Positions 45,851 through 56,053 are shown, numbered from the stretch's first letter. The stretch is 64,000 nucleotides of DNA from CAWFGW01 sp963815495 (GCA_963815495.1 CAWFGW010000013.1:139781-203780), one strand, 5' to 3'. Translations and numbers: made by a program. The notes: generated by a model from the letters alone, not told the origin.

Positions 45851-48673
45851 ATGGCAAAAAAGACGGAACGAGAAGAGAGCATTGAAGTATATGGCGCGCG
45901 GGAACACAATCTGAAAGATATTGATGTAAAAATTCCTCGCAACAAGCTGGTCGTGATTACTGGTGTGAGCGGCAGTGGTAAATCTTCGTTGGCTTTCGAT
46001 ACTATTTATGCCGAAGGACAACGGAGGTACATGGAAAGTTTTTCTTCTTATGCCCGTTCATTTATCGGAAACATGGAACGCCCTGATGTCGACAAGATAG
46101 ATGGTCTGAGTCCAGTGATATCCATTGAACAAAAAACAACCAGTAAAAATCCGCGATCAACGGTTGGCACACTAACCGAAATATATGATTTTTTACGACT
46201 GTTATTTGCTCGTGCGGGTGAAGCTTATTCGTATGTGACAGGCGAGAAGATGATTAAAATGACGGAAGACCAAATCATCGAAATTCTTTTAAAACAACAT
46301 CAGGGCGAAGTACTTACCATTCTAGCTCCCGTGGTTAAAGGTCGAAAAGGGCATTACCGAGAACTGTTTGTTCAGATTAGAAAATCAGGTTTTACAAAAG
46401 TACGTGTCAATGGCGAAATTTTGGAGTTAGTACCCAAAATGCAACTCGACCGTTACAAAACTCACGATATAGAAATTGTGGTCGATCGGCTTGTGGTGGA
46501 AGAAGCAGAACGCTTTCGTATTGCACAATCCATAAAATCAGGGTTAAAACAAGGTGACGGTATCATTAGTGTCATTAATCCAAGTGGTATTTTGAGTCAC
46601 TTCTCTCAACACCTGATGTGTCCAACAAGTGGCATTTCGTATGACGAGCCTGCTCCCAATTCCTTTTCTTTTAATTCGCCTTATGGAGCTTGTCCGACTT
46701 GCAATGGGTTAGGTGAGATTGAAAAATTTACAGAAAAATCAATCATTCCTGACGATAGTCAAAGCATCTACCAAGGAGGAATAGTGCCTTTAGGTGATTA
46801 TAAACGCAATTGGCTGTTTCAAGAAATAGAAAAAGTCCTCAAGTGTCACACGTATGATATCACCACTCCTATCAAAGACATTGATAAAGAATTGCTAAAT
46901 AAATTACTTCACGGAGCAACTTTTGATATCGAGACCAAATCGAACGTAGGCACAAAAATCAGTTATGAGTTAGCGTTTGATGGTATTTTAAATTACCTCG
47001 TTCGCTATTTGGAATCTGACCCTAATAGTCGATTACTACAAGATCACCTCGAAAAAATGACGTGTCCAGAATGTCATGGTCTTCGTTTGAAAAAAGAATC
47101 GTTGCATTTTAAAATCGGTGAAAAAAACATCTCTGAATTGGCCATGGTCGATATTAGCTCTTTATCTGATTGGGCGAATAATGTCGAAGATATGCTTTCT
47201 GATAAACAAAAAATTATCGGAGAAGAGGTGATGAAAGAGGTTCGAAAACGCATCGGTTTTTTACTCGATGTGGGCCTAGACTATCTTTCATTGAACCGCC
47301 CTTTAAGGACACTTTCCGGTGGCGAAGCACAACGGATCCGGTTAGCTACACAAATAGGAACTCAACTAGTAGGTGTATCTTACATCATGGATGAACCAAG
47401 TATTGGGCTTCACCAGCGCGATAATGTCAAATTAATTGAGGCACTCAAAAATTTAAGAGACATTGGTAATACGGTCATCGTAGTAGAACACGACCGTGAC
47501 ATGATGTTAGAGTCAGACTATTTGCTGGACATTGGTCCTGGTGCTGGCCGACTGGGAGGTCAAGTAGTCGCGGAAGGAACCCCTCAAGAAATTTTAAAGA
47601 ACAAAAGTACCACCTCAAAGTACTTGGCAGGGGAAATGAAAATTGCCGTACCTGAAAAAAGAAGAGAAGGGAATGGTGAGAACCTGGTCTTAAAAAATGC
47701 CACAGGAAACAACCTGAAAAATGTGACTCTTACCATCCCTTTAGGAAAAATGGTTTGCATCACTGGAGTAAGTGGAAGTGGGAAAAGTACGTTAATACAC
47801 GACACACTTCACCCCATTCTTTCACAACACTTCTTCCGTTCCCGTAAGGACCCATTACCATATAAGGCAATTGAAGGCTTAAAATTGTTGGATAAGGTTA
47901 TAGAAGTAGATCAATCTCCGATTGGACGAACACCACGTTCCAACCCAGCAACCTATACAGGGGTGTTTTCAGATATCCGAACACTTTATACTCAATTGCC
48001 TGAGGCAAAAATCAGAGGTTATAAACCTGGTCGTTTTTCTTTCAACGTAAAAGGAGGTCGCTGTGAAGAATGTGAAGGTGGCGGTGTTAAAGTCATTGAA
48101 ATGGATTTTCTACCTAGTGTACATGTTGATTGTGAAAGTTGTAAAGGGAAACGATATAATCGCGAAACGCTAGAGGTGAGGTTTAAAGGAAAGTCGATTT
48201 CAGATGTGTTGGACATGACCGTAAATGATGCGGTAAAGTTTTTCGACAATCAGCCAAAAATTCTTCGGAAAATTCAAACCCTTCAAGATGTGGGCTTGGG
48301 TTACATCACTCTTGGACAACATGCAACGACTCTCTCGGGTGGCGAAGCTCAACGGGTAAAGCTGGCTACAGAACTCAGTAAGAAAGATACGGGACAAACA
48401 CTTTATATCTTGGACGAACCAACTACTGGGTTGCATTTTGAAGACATTCAGCACTTATTGATTGTCCTTAATAAATTAGTAGACAAAGGAAACACAGTGC
48501 TGGTAATAGAACATAATTTAGATGTGATAAAAGTGGCCGATCACCTCGTTGACATCGGTCCTGAAGGTGGCGCACAGGGAGGTACGATAGTTTGTGAAGG
48601 AACGCCAGAAGAAGTTGTTAAAAATACAAAAAGCTATACAGCAAAGTTTTTAAAAATAGAACTAGAGCGATAA
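45851..48673 (+). CDS. uvrA: Excinuclease ABC subunit UvrA
   Basis: 940 residues, the damage-recognition ATPase of nucleotide excision repair. It has two ABC modules: Walker A GVSGSGKSSLAFDTIYAEGQ near residue 35 and GVSGSGKSTLIHDTLHPI near 640. Signature sequences are LSGGEAQRIRLATQIG and LSGGEAQRVKLATELS, with Walker B YIMDEPSIGLHQ and YILDEPTTGLHF. Zinc-finger pairs CPTCNGLGE and CEECEGGGVKVIEMDFLP are present. A shortened first zinc region, as in other Bacteroidota UvrA, ends at CPECHGLRLKK. Full length. It shares function with Mfd at 29531, which hands damage to UvrA. Confidence 0.97.
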   Translation: MAKKTEREESIEVYGAREHNLKDIDVKIPRNKLVVITGVSGSGKSSLAFDTIYAEGQRRYMESFSSYARSFIGNMERPDVDKIDGLSPVISIEQKTTSKNPRSTVGTLTEIYDFLRLLFARAGEAYSYVTGEKMIKMTEDQIIEILLKQHQGEVLTILAPVVKGRKGHYRELFVQIRKSGFTKVRVNGEILELVPKMQLDRYKTHDIEIVVDRLVVEEAERFRIAQSIKSGLKQGDGIISVINPSGILSHFSQHLMCPTSGISYDEPAPNSFSFNSPYGACPTCNGLGEIEKFTEKSIIPDDSQSIYQGGIVPLGDYKRNWLFQEIEKVLKCHTYDITTPIKDIDKELLNKLLHGATFDIETKSNVGTKISYELAFDGILNYLVRYLESDPNSRLLQDHLEKMTCPECHGLRLKKESLHFKIGEKNISELAMVDISSLSDWANNVEDMLSDKQKIIGEEVMKEVRKRIGFLLDVGLDYLSLNRPLRTLSGGEAQRIRLATQIGTQLVGVSYIMDEPSIGLHQRDNVKLIEALKNLRDIGNTVIVVEHDRDMMLESDYLLDIGPGAGRLGGQVVAEGTPQEILKNKSTTSKYLAGEMKIAVPEKRREGNGENLVLKNATGNNLKNVTLTIPLGKMVCITGVSGSGKSTLIHDTLHPILSQHFFRSRKDPLPYKAIEGLKLLDKVIEVDQSPIGRTPRSNPATYTGVFSDIRTLYTQLPEAKIRGYKPGRFSFNVKGGRCEECEGGGVKVIEMDFLPSVHVDCESCKGKRYNRETLEVRFKGKSISDVLDMTVNDAVKFFDNQPKILRKIQTLQDVGLGYITLGQHATTLSGGEAQRVKLATELSKKDTGQTLYILDEPTTGLHFEDIQHLLIVLNKLVDKGNTVLVIEHNLDVIKVADHLVDIGPEGGAQGGTIVCEGTPEEVVKNTKSYTAKFLKIELER

Positions 48674-48674
48674 A

Positions 48675-48866
48675 ATGAAACTACTATATAAAATACTTGA
48701 TGTTCTTCGGTTTGTATTTATCGCCTTAATAATTGGCATGCTCATTTATAAATATATGAACACAGAACAATTGCATTTGGAGTTGAATAACTATTTACAA
48801 ACGACTATTTTTATCCTCATTGCAATTGAAGCGTTTAGAATGTTTGGCCCTAAACGAGAAGGATAA
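48675..48866 (+). CDS. Small membrane protein downstream of uvrA
   Basis: 63 residues starting one base after the uvrA stop. Two hydrophobic segments (VLRFVFIALIIGMLIYKYM and TTIFILIAIEAFRMFG) and a short basic C-terminus (GPKREG) suggest a helical hairpin in the inner membrane. No known family was recognised. The tight spacing suggests cotranslation with uvrA. Confidence 0.6.
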   Translation: MKLLYKILDVLRFVFIALIIGMLIYKYMNTEQLHLELNNYLQTTIFILIAIEAFRMFGPKREG

Positions 48867-48909
48867 ATAGCACGTAAGAAAAAACATATTTTTTAACTCT
48901 TTATATTCT

Positions 48910-48939
48910 TTTGTTTAAAATGTGTTTTACCTAGATTTG
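48910..48939 (+). promoter_or_regulatory. Bacteroidota-type promoter for the FG-GAP protein gene
   Basis: TTTG (48910-48913), 18 bases, TAGATTTG (48932-48939): both boxes fit the -33/-7 consensus at near-ideal spacing. The transcript would start near 48945 with a leader of about 47 bases. Confidence 0.65.
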
Positions 48940-48991
48940 TTTATCTAACTACTACAACCTTTTGTTTATCAGGTTGAAAACGACATAAACC

Positions 48992-51900
48992 ATGAAAAAA
49001 ACACGCCTTCTCTTAAGCTTGTTTTTGCTATTCAGCATCTTTTTAGCCTCTTTTTTTTATTTCTTGTCTAAAGGGCACTCAGATGATGTTAACATTTCAA
49101 GACATAGAGAGGAGAATAATAATAATTGGACTGAAAAAATCTCCATCGCCCTTGAAGAGGCTGAGTATAGCATCAGTTCGTCAGATAATAACAAACTCTT
49201 CACTTGCCCTAATAGAAAAAACAATCTTAGAACAACTTTTTCACCTGGTAAGTTTACGATAAATCCCCGTATAGATTCAATACAGAAATGGTGTTTTGAT
49301 ATCACCACAATAGGTGTATATGCCGATGAACTGCTATGGGCTGCACCTAACAGTTCTTTTACTATTGAAAAGACTGAAAATCAACTTCAATATAATTATG
49401 GGAAATTTTCAGAACAATATATAAATTCTAAAGAAGGGCTAAGACAAAATTTCATTATTGAAAATGCACCTAAACTAACCAAAGAAGTTCGTGTAAGGTT
49501 GCAAGGAAAAGGAACAACAATAAAACAGTTATCATCACAAGCACTTCAGTTTTTTGTAGCTGAAACGAGCTTTAACTATTCTGATTTAGTGGTTTGGGAT
49601 AATAACAAGCAACCCCTGCTCGCTTACTTTGATGTTAAAGCGAACAATAGCTATGACATCGTAGTAAACACTTCCAATGCAACATTTCCAATAACCATTG
49701 ATCCAATCATTTCTGCTGGAACACCCTCAAATGCAAATACACGATTAGAAAGTAATCAAAGCAATTCCAAATTTGGAAATAGTGTAGCCTCTGCTGGCGA
49801 TGTCAATGGCGATGGTTATTCAGACATTATTGTCGGTGCGCCTGATTATGACAATGGCCAGACTCAAGAAGGAGCCGCTTTTATTTTTTATGGTTCAGCT
49901 TCTGGTGTATCATCAACCCCGACAATAACTTTAGAAATAAATCAAACAAATGCTCGGTTTGGGTTTAGTGTTGCAACGGCTGGAGATGTGAATGGCGATG
50001 GTTATTCGGATGTAATCATTAGTGCTTTAAACTATACAAACGGTGAATCAAATGAAGGGGCTGCGTTCATTTATCATGGCTCTTCGTCTGGAATTTCTAC
50101 GACTATAGCAACTACTTTAGAGTCGAATATAGCAGATGCACAGTGGGGACGAAGTGTAGCAACGGCTGGAGATGTCAACAACGATGGCTACTCTGATGTT
50201 ATTCTAGGAAGTTCCGATTATGATAATGGATCAACTAATGAAGGGCGATTTTTTGTATTTCATGGTTCAGCTTCGGGAGTATCCACAACAGCAAGTACAA
50301 GTGCAGAATCCAATCAAGATTTTGCAGAAATGGGTTATAGTGTTGCTTCTGCTGGGGATATCAATGGCGATGGCTATTCGGATATCATTGTAGGGGCTCC
50401 TGGTTATAACAACGGTGAATTTCTTGAGGGTGTTGCACTTATTTATTTAGGATCAGCATCGGGAATAAACCTCGCTTCATTAGTTTTGCTTGATGCAAAT
50501 CAATCCACAGCCCTATTTGGTAGAAGTGTTGCTTCAGCTGGGGATGTGAATGGAGATGGCTATTCAGATGTAATAATTGGGGCATTTAATTACGACAATG
50601 GACAAAACAACGAAGGTGCTGTTTTCGTTTATCATGGTTCAGCTTCTGGTATAAATACTGCTGTGGCTTCAGTCTTGGAAACTAACCAAGCAGAAGCTAG
50701 TTTTGGTTTTAGCGTAGCTTGTGCTGGGGATGTCAATGGCGATGGTTATTCAGATGTAATCGTGGGAGCTGATAACTATGATAACGGTCAAGCGAATGAA
50801 GGAAGTGCTTTTATCTACCAAGGCTCATCTTCAGGAATCGTTTCCACAGCAATCTCAACTTTTGAATCAAATCAAGCGAACGCTAACATAGGAAGAAGTG
50901 TAGCTTGTGCTGGGGATGTAAATGGGGACGGCTTCTCTGATATAATAACAAGTGCTTATAACTATACTAATACCGAGTCAAATGAAGGAGTTGCGTTTGT
51001 TTATCATGGTTCAGCGTTCAGCGTAAATAATTCTGAAAACATAGCACTTGAGCCTAATCAGTCAAATGCAAATTTAGGTTGGAGTGTTTCAACTGCTGAA
51101 GACATAAATGGGGATGGGTTTTCGGATGTAGTAGTGGGAGTTCCAAACTATGATAATGGACAATCGGATGAGGGTGCTGTTTTTGTATATTACGGCTCAT
51201 TGACAGGTATTAACACGAGTGCTGACATAATCCTAGAATCAAATCAGATTGAAGCAAATTTTGGTTACAGTGTGGCAAACGCTGGCGATATCAATGGGGA
51301 TGGTTATTCTGATATATTAGTGGGTGCACCAAATTACGATAATGGCGAAAGTTTTGAAGGTGCAACCTTTTTGTTCTTAGGGTCAGCTTCGGGTATTAAT
51401 ACGACACCCGATTTGATTATTGAATCCAATCAAGAAAATGCTAACCTCGGTTGGTCTGTGGCAAACGCTGGAGATATTAATGGAGACGGTTATTCTGATA
51501 TATTAGTGGGTGCCCCCAAATTTTCGAATGGTGAGCTAGACGAAGGTGCCGTTTTTGTTTACCATGGTTCTGCCTCAGGTCTTGTATTATACGATACCCT
51601 TGAATCAAATACCGTTAACGCTTTTTTGGGTTGGAGTGTGAGTTCAGCTGGAGATATTAATGGAGACGGTTATTCTGATATCATTGCAGGAGCATATGGC
51701 TATACAGATGGTGAAGCAAACGAAGGAGCTGCCTTTATCTATCGCGGAGATAAAAATGGAATAGGCACTAACCCAGATCAAATTATCGAATCCAATCAGG
51801 CTGGGGCTTATGCAGGATGGAGCGTAAGTTCAGCAGGAAATGTGAATGGGGATGTATATGCAGATGTATTAATTGGAGCTCGGTTTTATGACAATGGCGA

Positions 51901-53257
51901 AAACAATGAAGGGGCTGTATTTGTACATCATGGTTCGTTTTATGGAGTTAGCACAACTGCAAACAGTTTACTCGAGTCGAACCAAATAGACGCAAACATG
52001 GGAAGCTCTGTTGCATCTGTGGGTGATGTCAATGGTGATGGCTATTCTGACATAATTACTGGAGCAACCAGCTATACCAATGGTCAAAGTTTTGAAGGAG
52101 CTTCTTTTTTATATTTAGGTTCTGCCTCAGGTTTAGCTCCAAATGAAAATATTATTTTAGAATCGAATCAAAATAATTCATTAATGGGCTGGGCTGTAGC
52201 TTCTGCTGGTGATATTAATGGTGATGGCTATTCTGACATACTCTCTGGCGCACCTGATTTTGAAAATGGTGGGGAAACCAATGAAGGGAAAGTATTTGTG
52301 TTTCTAGGTAATAAAAACGGAGGACTTCATCGAGCTTTACAAGTTTATGAAGCTAGCTCAACTACACCAATTTCACAAGCCAATAAAGCGGAGGCAGATT
52401 TTGGAATTGGTCTTTTTGCTAAAAGTTATTTAGGAAGAGCTGAAGGAAAACTAGTTTGGGAAATAGTAACCGATGGAGATGTTTTTACAGGAATACCGAT
52501 TACCAATAGTTTAGCTTCTACAGATGAATCTGCTGGGTTTTCGGATTTAGGTGTAGCTGGCACAGAACTTACCACAAACGTTAATAAAGAAGGTTTTGAG
52601 AATAAAATACGAGCACGCATTAAATATGATATCAGTACCGCTATTACTGGACAAGTGTATGGACCATGGGTCTACCCTTCTATTACTTCTAAAAGTATTT
52701 TAGGCGCAGACAACCCACTTCCAATTGAATTGTTGTCGTTTAATGCTTTTGTTGAAAATGGAAAGGTTCGTCTAAAATGGCAAACAATTTCGGAACTTAA
52801 CAACGATAATTTTAAAATAGAGCGATCAGTTAATGGACTAACTTGGAATGTAATTGAGAAAATTCCAGGAGCTGGAAATTCAAGTCAATTGTTGGAATAT
52901 TCTACTACGGATGAACGACCTTTAAAAGGGTTATCCTATTACCGAATAAAACAAACCGACTTTGATGGTGCATTTTCTTATACACCTATACAAGCAGTTC
53001 AGATAGGTTCAAGTGAATATAGCGAGCAACTTTCTGTATACCCGAACCCAACACAAGGAGAAATCACTCTTGAAATTGAGGAAGGGGAGTTATCTGCTGT
53101 ATTTATTCTAAACGCTGAAGGTATCCCAATAAATACCTATCCGCTGAGCACAGAAAAAGCAGAGCAGAAAAAAATGGTAATTGACTTATCTCAACTCAGG
53201 GAGGGGCTTTATTTTATTAAGGTCAATAATGCCATTCAGAAAGTGTATAAATTCTAA
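48992..53257 (+). CDS. Large FG-GAP/integrin-alpha-repeat protein with T9SS sorting domain
   Basis: 1421 residues. An N-terminal signal anchor (LLSLFLLFSIFLASFFYFL) is followed by a ~230-residue beta-rich region ending TFPITIDPIISAGTPSN. Fourteen FG-GAP repeats follow (about 262-1110), spaced about 60-66 residues. Each contains xSVAxAGDVNGDGYSDxIVG, a calcium-binding DxNxDG loop, then NYDNGxxNEGAAFIYHGSAS G-type sequence. Fourteen blades would make two seven-bladed propellers. The C-terminal quarter holds a fibronectin-like region (LPIELLSFNAFVENGKVRLKW) and a type A sorting domain (VYPNPTQGEITLEI ... REGLYFIKV). Adhesion or surface display is likely; the ligand is unknown. Repeat 12 has a degenerate loop (NVNGDVYAD). 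Confidence 0.93.
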   Translation: MKKTRLLLSLFLLFSIFLASFFYFLSKGHSDDVNISRHREENNNNWTEKISIALEEAEYSISSSDNNKLFTCPNRKNNLRTTFSPGKFTINPRIDSIQKWCFDITTIGVYADELLWAAPNSSFTIEKTENQLQYNYGKFSEQYINSKEGLRQNFIIENAPKLTKEVRVRLQGKGTTIKQLSSQALQFFVAETSFNYSDLVVWDNNKQPLLAYFDVKANNSYDIVVNTSNATFPITIDPIISAGTPSNANTRLESNQSNSKFGNSVASAGDVNGDGYSDIIVGAPDYDNGQTQEGAAFIFYGSASGVSSTPTITLEINQTNARFGFSVATAGDVNGDGYSDVIISALNYTNGESNEGAAFIYHGSSSGISTTIATTLESNIADAQWGRSVATAGDVNNDGYSDVILGSSDYDNGSTNEGRFFVFHGSASGVSTTASTSAESNQDFAEMGYSVASAGDINGDGYSDIIVGAPGYNNGEFLEGVALIYLGSASGINLASLVLLDANQSTALFGRSVASAGDVNGDGYSDVIIGAFNYDNGQNNEGAVFVYHGSASGINTAVASVLETNQAEASFGFSVACAGDVNGDGYSDVIVGADNYDNGQANEGSAFIYQGSSSGIVSTAISTFESNQANANIGRSVACAGDVNGDGFSDIITSAYNYTNTESNEGVAFVYHGSAFSVNNSENIALEPNQSNANLGWSVSTAEDINGDGFSDVVVGVPNYDNGQSDEGAVFVYYGSLTGINTSADIILESNQIEANFGYSVANAGDINGDGYSDILVGAPNYDNGESFEGATFLFLGSASGINTTPDLIIESNQENANLGWSVANAGDINGDGYSDILVGAPKFSNGELDEGAVFVYHGSASGLVLYDTLESNTVNAFLGWSVSSAGDINGDGYSDIIAGAYGYTDGEANEGAAFIYRGDKNGIGTNPDQIIESNQAGAYAGWSVSSAGNVNGDVYADVLIGARFYDNGENNEGAVFVHHGSFYGVSTTANSLLESNQIDANMGSSVASVGDVNGDGYSDIITGATSYTNGQSFEGASFLYLGSASGLAPNENIILESNQNNSLMGWAVASAGDINGDGYSDILSGAPDFENGGETNEGKVFVFLGNKNGGLHRALQVYEASSTTPISQANKAEADFGIGLFAKSYLGRAEGKLVWEIVTDGDVFTGIPITNSLASTDESAGFSDLGVAGTELTTNVNKEGFENKIRARIKYDISTAITGQVYGPWVYPSITSKSILGADNPLPIELLSFNAFVENGKVRLKWQTISELNNDNFKIERSVNGLTWNVIEKIPGAGNSSQLLEYSTTDERPLKGLSYYRIKQTDFDGAFSYTPIQAVQIGSSEYSEQLSVYPNPTQGEITLEIEEGELSAVFILNAEGIPINTYPLSTEKAEQKKMVIDLSQLREGLYFIKVNNAIQKVYKF

Positions 53258-53273
53258 AATCATTTTATACCAT

Positions 53274-53294
53274 AAACAAAGAAATTTGTTTTTT
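53274..53294 (+). terminator. Weak AT-rich terminator after the FG-GAP gene
   Basis: AAACAAA, loop GAAA, TTTGTTT, then three Ts. Short and AT-only except for one G-C pair, so only possible. Confidence 0.4.
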
Positions 53295-53361
53295 GACCCC
53301 TATCGAGAAATATTTGTTTTTTAAAATAAGCTACTGACATACTGTTGTCACACGTCCGATT

Positions 53362-53369
53362 TATGTTTG
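53362..53369 (+). promoter_or_regulatory. Promoter -7 box upstream of the effector-binding protein gene
   Basis: TATGTTTG matches TAnnTTTG fully. No well-placed -33 TTTG is seen; the nearest TTG lies 14 bases upstream. The transcript would start about 25 bases before the ATG at 53400. Confidence 0.4.
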
Positions 53370-53399
53370 GTCATTATTCACCTAAAACCAATATAAATC

Positions 53400-53855
53400 A
53401 TGGAACAGAAAGCCATTCAACCGAAAAAAGTACTAGTCGCTTCAACAAAAACTACGTTGAATAAAATAGCTAAAGAATCAGAACCACTGGTGAATTCTCT
53501 CATGTCCGATGTGCAACAAAATGGTATCACACCTAACGGCCCGCTGGAGTTTATCTATTATGGAGCAACGGGTGACTTGGATAAAGAGTTTGACTTGGAA
53601 ATCGCATTGCCAGTAGTGGAAAACGATTCGCTAAAAGCCACTCAGTTTAGAATAAAGGAAACTAATCATATTACCTGCATGACACATATTCATAAGGGTA
53701 GTATAGAAAAAATTATGCAAACGTATGACGAACTTTTTAAAGAACTAGAATGGAATAAAATTCAGCCAACTAGTGAAATAAGAGAAGTGTACTTAAATTG
53801 GGTTGATTTTTCATCTGAGGAAAATATTACAGAGATTCAAATAGGAATCAACTAA
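53400..53855 (+). CDS. GyrI-like / AraC-type effector-binding domain protein
   Basis: 151 residues forming a stand-alone small-molecule-binding domain of the kind found at the end of AraC/MerR regulators and in SbmC/GyrI. The pattern PLEFIYYGATGDLDKEFDLEIALPVV is preceded by a first helix-strand half (KVLVASTKTTLNKIAKESEP). Late strands CMTHIHKGSIEKIMQTYDEL F and REVYLNWVDFSSEENITEI complete it. There is no DNA-binding part. It lies just upstream (6 bases) of the WYL regulator gene, so they are likely cotranscribed. It could be the sensor or a partner, but that is inference. Confidence 0.8.
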   Translation: MEQKAIQPKKVLVASTKTTLNKIAKESEPLVNSLMSDVQQNGITPNGPLEFIYYGATGDLDKEFDLEIALPVVENDSLKATQFRIKETNHITCMTHIHKGSIEKIMQTYDELFKELEWNKIQPTSEIREVYLNWVDFSSEENITEIQIGIN

Positions 53856-53861
53856 GAAGGA

Positions 53862-54815
53862 ATGAATAGAATCGATCGGTTACATGCGATTCTTACCACA
53901 CTCCAAAGCAAACGAGTAGTCCGAGCGGAGGACTTGGCTACTCGTTTTGAAGTGAGTTTAAGAACAATTTACAGAGATATCAGATCTTTGGAAGCTGGAG
54001 GTGTACCCATCGGGGCAGAAGCAGGTACAGGTTATTTTTTGATGGAAGGTTATCATATTCCTCCTGTAATGTTTACTCACGAAGAAGCCAGGGCGTTGTT
54101 ACTAGCGGGAAAGCTCGTAGCTAACATGACAGACAAACAAACTACTTCTAATTTTGATTCTGCACTCACTAAAGTGAAAGCCGTTTTAGATTCCGAGAAA
54201 AAAGAAGAATTAAACACCTTGGATAATGATATCGTGATTAACCCTTTTTCTAACAAGTCACCAACATCAGGAATTGAAGAGCTGCAACTTGACCAAATAA
54301 AATCTGCTTTAGCTTCTTCTAAAATTATAGCCATTGAATACTATTCAGGTGGAAAGGGTGAACATACCAACCGCAAGCTTGAACCAATCGGCTTGTGTTT
54401 TTATTATAGCCGATGGCATTTGATTGCTTTTTGTCATATGAGAAATGATTATCGCGACTTTAGGTTAGATAGAATTAGTAATCTGCAAGTGCTGGATGTT
54501 GCTTACTCCCGATTACAACGAGTAAGTATTCAAGAATATTTAGCGCAATTAATTCAAACCACCGAACTTGAATTGTGTATCATTGAAATCGATAAAGAAG
54601 TTGCCCGCTATATTGATTCAAGCAAGTTCTACATGGGGATTGTTAAAGAAGATGAAAAAGGTGATAGAATTGAAATGCATTTTGCTACAGCCGAACTAGG
54701 TTATTTTGCACATTGGTTATTAATGTTGGGAGCAAATGTTACTATTATTTCCCCCATTGATCTAAAAGTTAAAATGAAAGAGTTGGCAACCAGACTTTAT
54801 GAGAACTTTGCTTAA
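53862..54815 (+). CDS. YafY-type transcriptional regulator (HTH plus WYL domain)
   Basis: 317 residues. The N-terminal HTH of DeoR type is NRIDRLHAILTTLQSKRVVR AEDLATRFEVSLRTIYRDI, followed by RSLEAGGVPIGAEAGTGYFL. The WYL domain starts near 140, with IAIEYYSGGKGEHTNRKLEP IGLCFYYSRWHLIAFCHMRN DYRDFRLDRI containing the conserved Arg-rich ligand loop, and a C-terminal WCX-like part. WYL proteins sense nucleotides or other ligands and act as regulators. The gene sits between the effector-binding protein and the Old Yellow Enzyme gene, which it may control. Confidence 0.88.
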   Translation: MNRIDRLHAILTTLQSKRVVRAEDLATRFEVSLRTIYRDIRSLEAGGVPIGAEAGTGYFLMEGYHIPPVMFTHEEARALLLAGKLVANMTDKQTTSNFDSALTKVKAVLDSEKKEELNTLDNDIVINPFSNKSPTSGIEELQLDQIKSALASSKIIAIEYYSGGKGEHTNRKLEPIGLCFYYSRWHLIAFCHMRNDYRDFRLDRISNLQVLDVAYSRLQRVSIQEYLAQLIQTTELELCIIEIDKEVARYIDSSKFYMGIVKEDEKGDRIEMHFATAELGYFAHWLLMLGANVTIISPIDLKVKMKELATRLYENFA

Positions 54816-54971
54816 TTCTACCTTGTGCAAGGAAATTTCCATTTTCTATAGTTAAAGTTGGAGGTTATTTTAAGTTCACATTGTAAATAAAAGAGGAGTT
54901 TTTGAAACCATTGAATCTCACAACTGTTTTAATGTATAAAGAATTCTTTAAACATTAAAACAAACACATAT

Positions 54972-56045
54972 ATGAGCAAATTATTTTCAACTTTTAGGTT
55001 GGGAGATCTTAAACTAAAAAATAGGGTGGTAATGGCTCCAATGACCAGAAGTAGAGCCATAGATAATATACCAAATGAATTAATGGCTGAGTATTATAGT
55101 CAGAGAAGTGGTGCGGGCTTAATCATTACCGAAGGTACATCACCTTCACCTAATGGCTTAGGCTATCCACGAATCCCTGGTGTTTTTAACCAAGAACAGA
55201 TAGACGGATGGAAAAAAACAACCGCTGCTGTACACGAAAAAGGAGGTAAAATTTTCCTCCAATTAATGCACACTGGTAGAGTTTCTCACCCGGATAATCT
55301 ACCTGTTGGAGCAAGGGTATTAGGTCCATCAGAACTAGCAGCACCAGACCAGATGTATACCGACAAAAATGGAATGCAAGACTTTCCAGTACCCCATGGT
55401 ATGAGTATTAATGAAATTAGTGCGGCTATTGGTGAGTATGTAAAGGGAGCAAAAAATGCTATCGCAGCAGGATTTGATGGAGTAGAAATTCATGCGGCAA
55501 ATGGATACCTAATCGAACAATTTATAAACCCTATTACCAATCACAGAAAAGATAAATATGGTTCTTCGGTAGAGAGAAACTTGCGTTTTGCCTTAGAAGT
55601 CACGGAAAAAATAATCGAAGCCATTGGAAATGAAAAAGTAGGAATGCGGATTTCTCCGTATGGTGTTTTTAATGGAACAGGAGCGTTTGATTCCATTGAG
55701 GAAACCTACAAGTTTTTAGTTAGACAAGTTTCAGGAATGGGGTTACTGTATATTCATGTTGTGGACCATAGTAGCATGGGATCACCAGAAGTACCCGATA
55801 GCATGAAAAAATTAATTCGGGATAATTTTTCAGGCGACTACATTCTCAGTGGAGGATATGATAAGGCTCGAGCGGAAAAAGACTTGGAAGCTGATAAAGG
55901 AGATCTTGTTTCCTTTGGAAGACCTTTTATTTCAAACCCTGACTTGGTTGAACGAATGGAAAAAGACGCCAAAATTGCTGAACCCAATTCTGATTTGTTC
56001 TACACACCAGGGGCTGAAGGTTATACCGATTACCCTTCATTATAA
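54972..56045 (+). CDS. Old Yellow Enzyme family NAD(P)H:flavin oxidoreductase (alkene reductase)
   Basis: 357 residues, an FMN enzyme reducing activated C=C bonds and often electrophilic stress compounds such as N-ethylmaleimide. The start LFSTFRLGDLKLKNRVVMAP MTRSRA carries the FMN-binding Pro/Thr motif; IFLQLMHTGRVSHPDNLPVG, the substrate-binding DGVEIHAANGYLIEQFINPI and RISPYGVF follow. A NemA-like C-terminal GDLVSFGRPFISNPDLVERM closes the barrel. Complete. It has no signal. The upstream WYL regulator gene is 156 bases away and the AlkC gene converges on it. Confidence 0.9.
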   Translation: MSKLFSTFRLGDLKLKNRVVMAPMTRSRAIDNIPNELMAEYYSQRSGAGLIITEGTSPSPNGLGYPRIPGVFNQEQIDGWKKTTAAVHEKGGKIFLQLMHTGRVSHPDNLPVGARVLGPSELAAPDQMYTDKNGMQDFPVPHGMSINEISAAIGEYVKGAKNAIAAGFDGVEIHAANGYLIEQFINPITNHRKDKYGSSVERNLRFALEVTEKIIEAIGNEKVGMRISPYGVFNGTGAFDSIEETYKFLVRQVSGMGLLYIHVVDHSSMGSPEVPDSMKKLIRDNFSGDYILSGGYDKARAEKDLEADKGDLVSFGRPFISNPDLVERMEKDAKIAEPNSDLFYTPGAEGYTDYPSL

Positions 56046-56053
56046 ACAAGACT

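Noticed and set aside
53282..53325. Two copies of an AATTTGTTTTTT-like motif as a possible regulatory repeat
   Set aside because: Low-complexity AT sequence; the first copy is better explained as the arm of a weak terminator and the second shows no spacing or symmetry.
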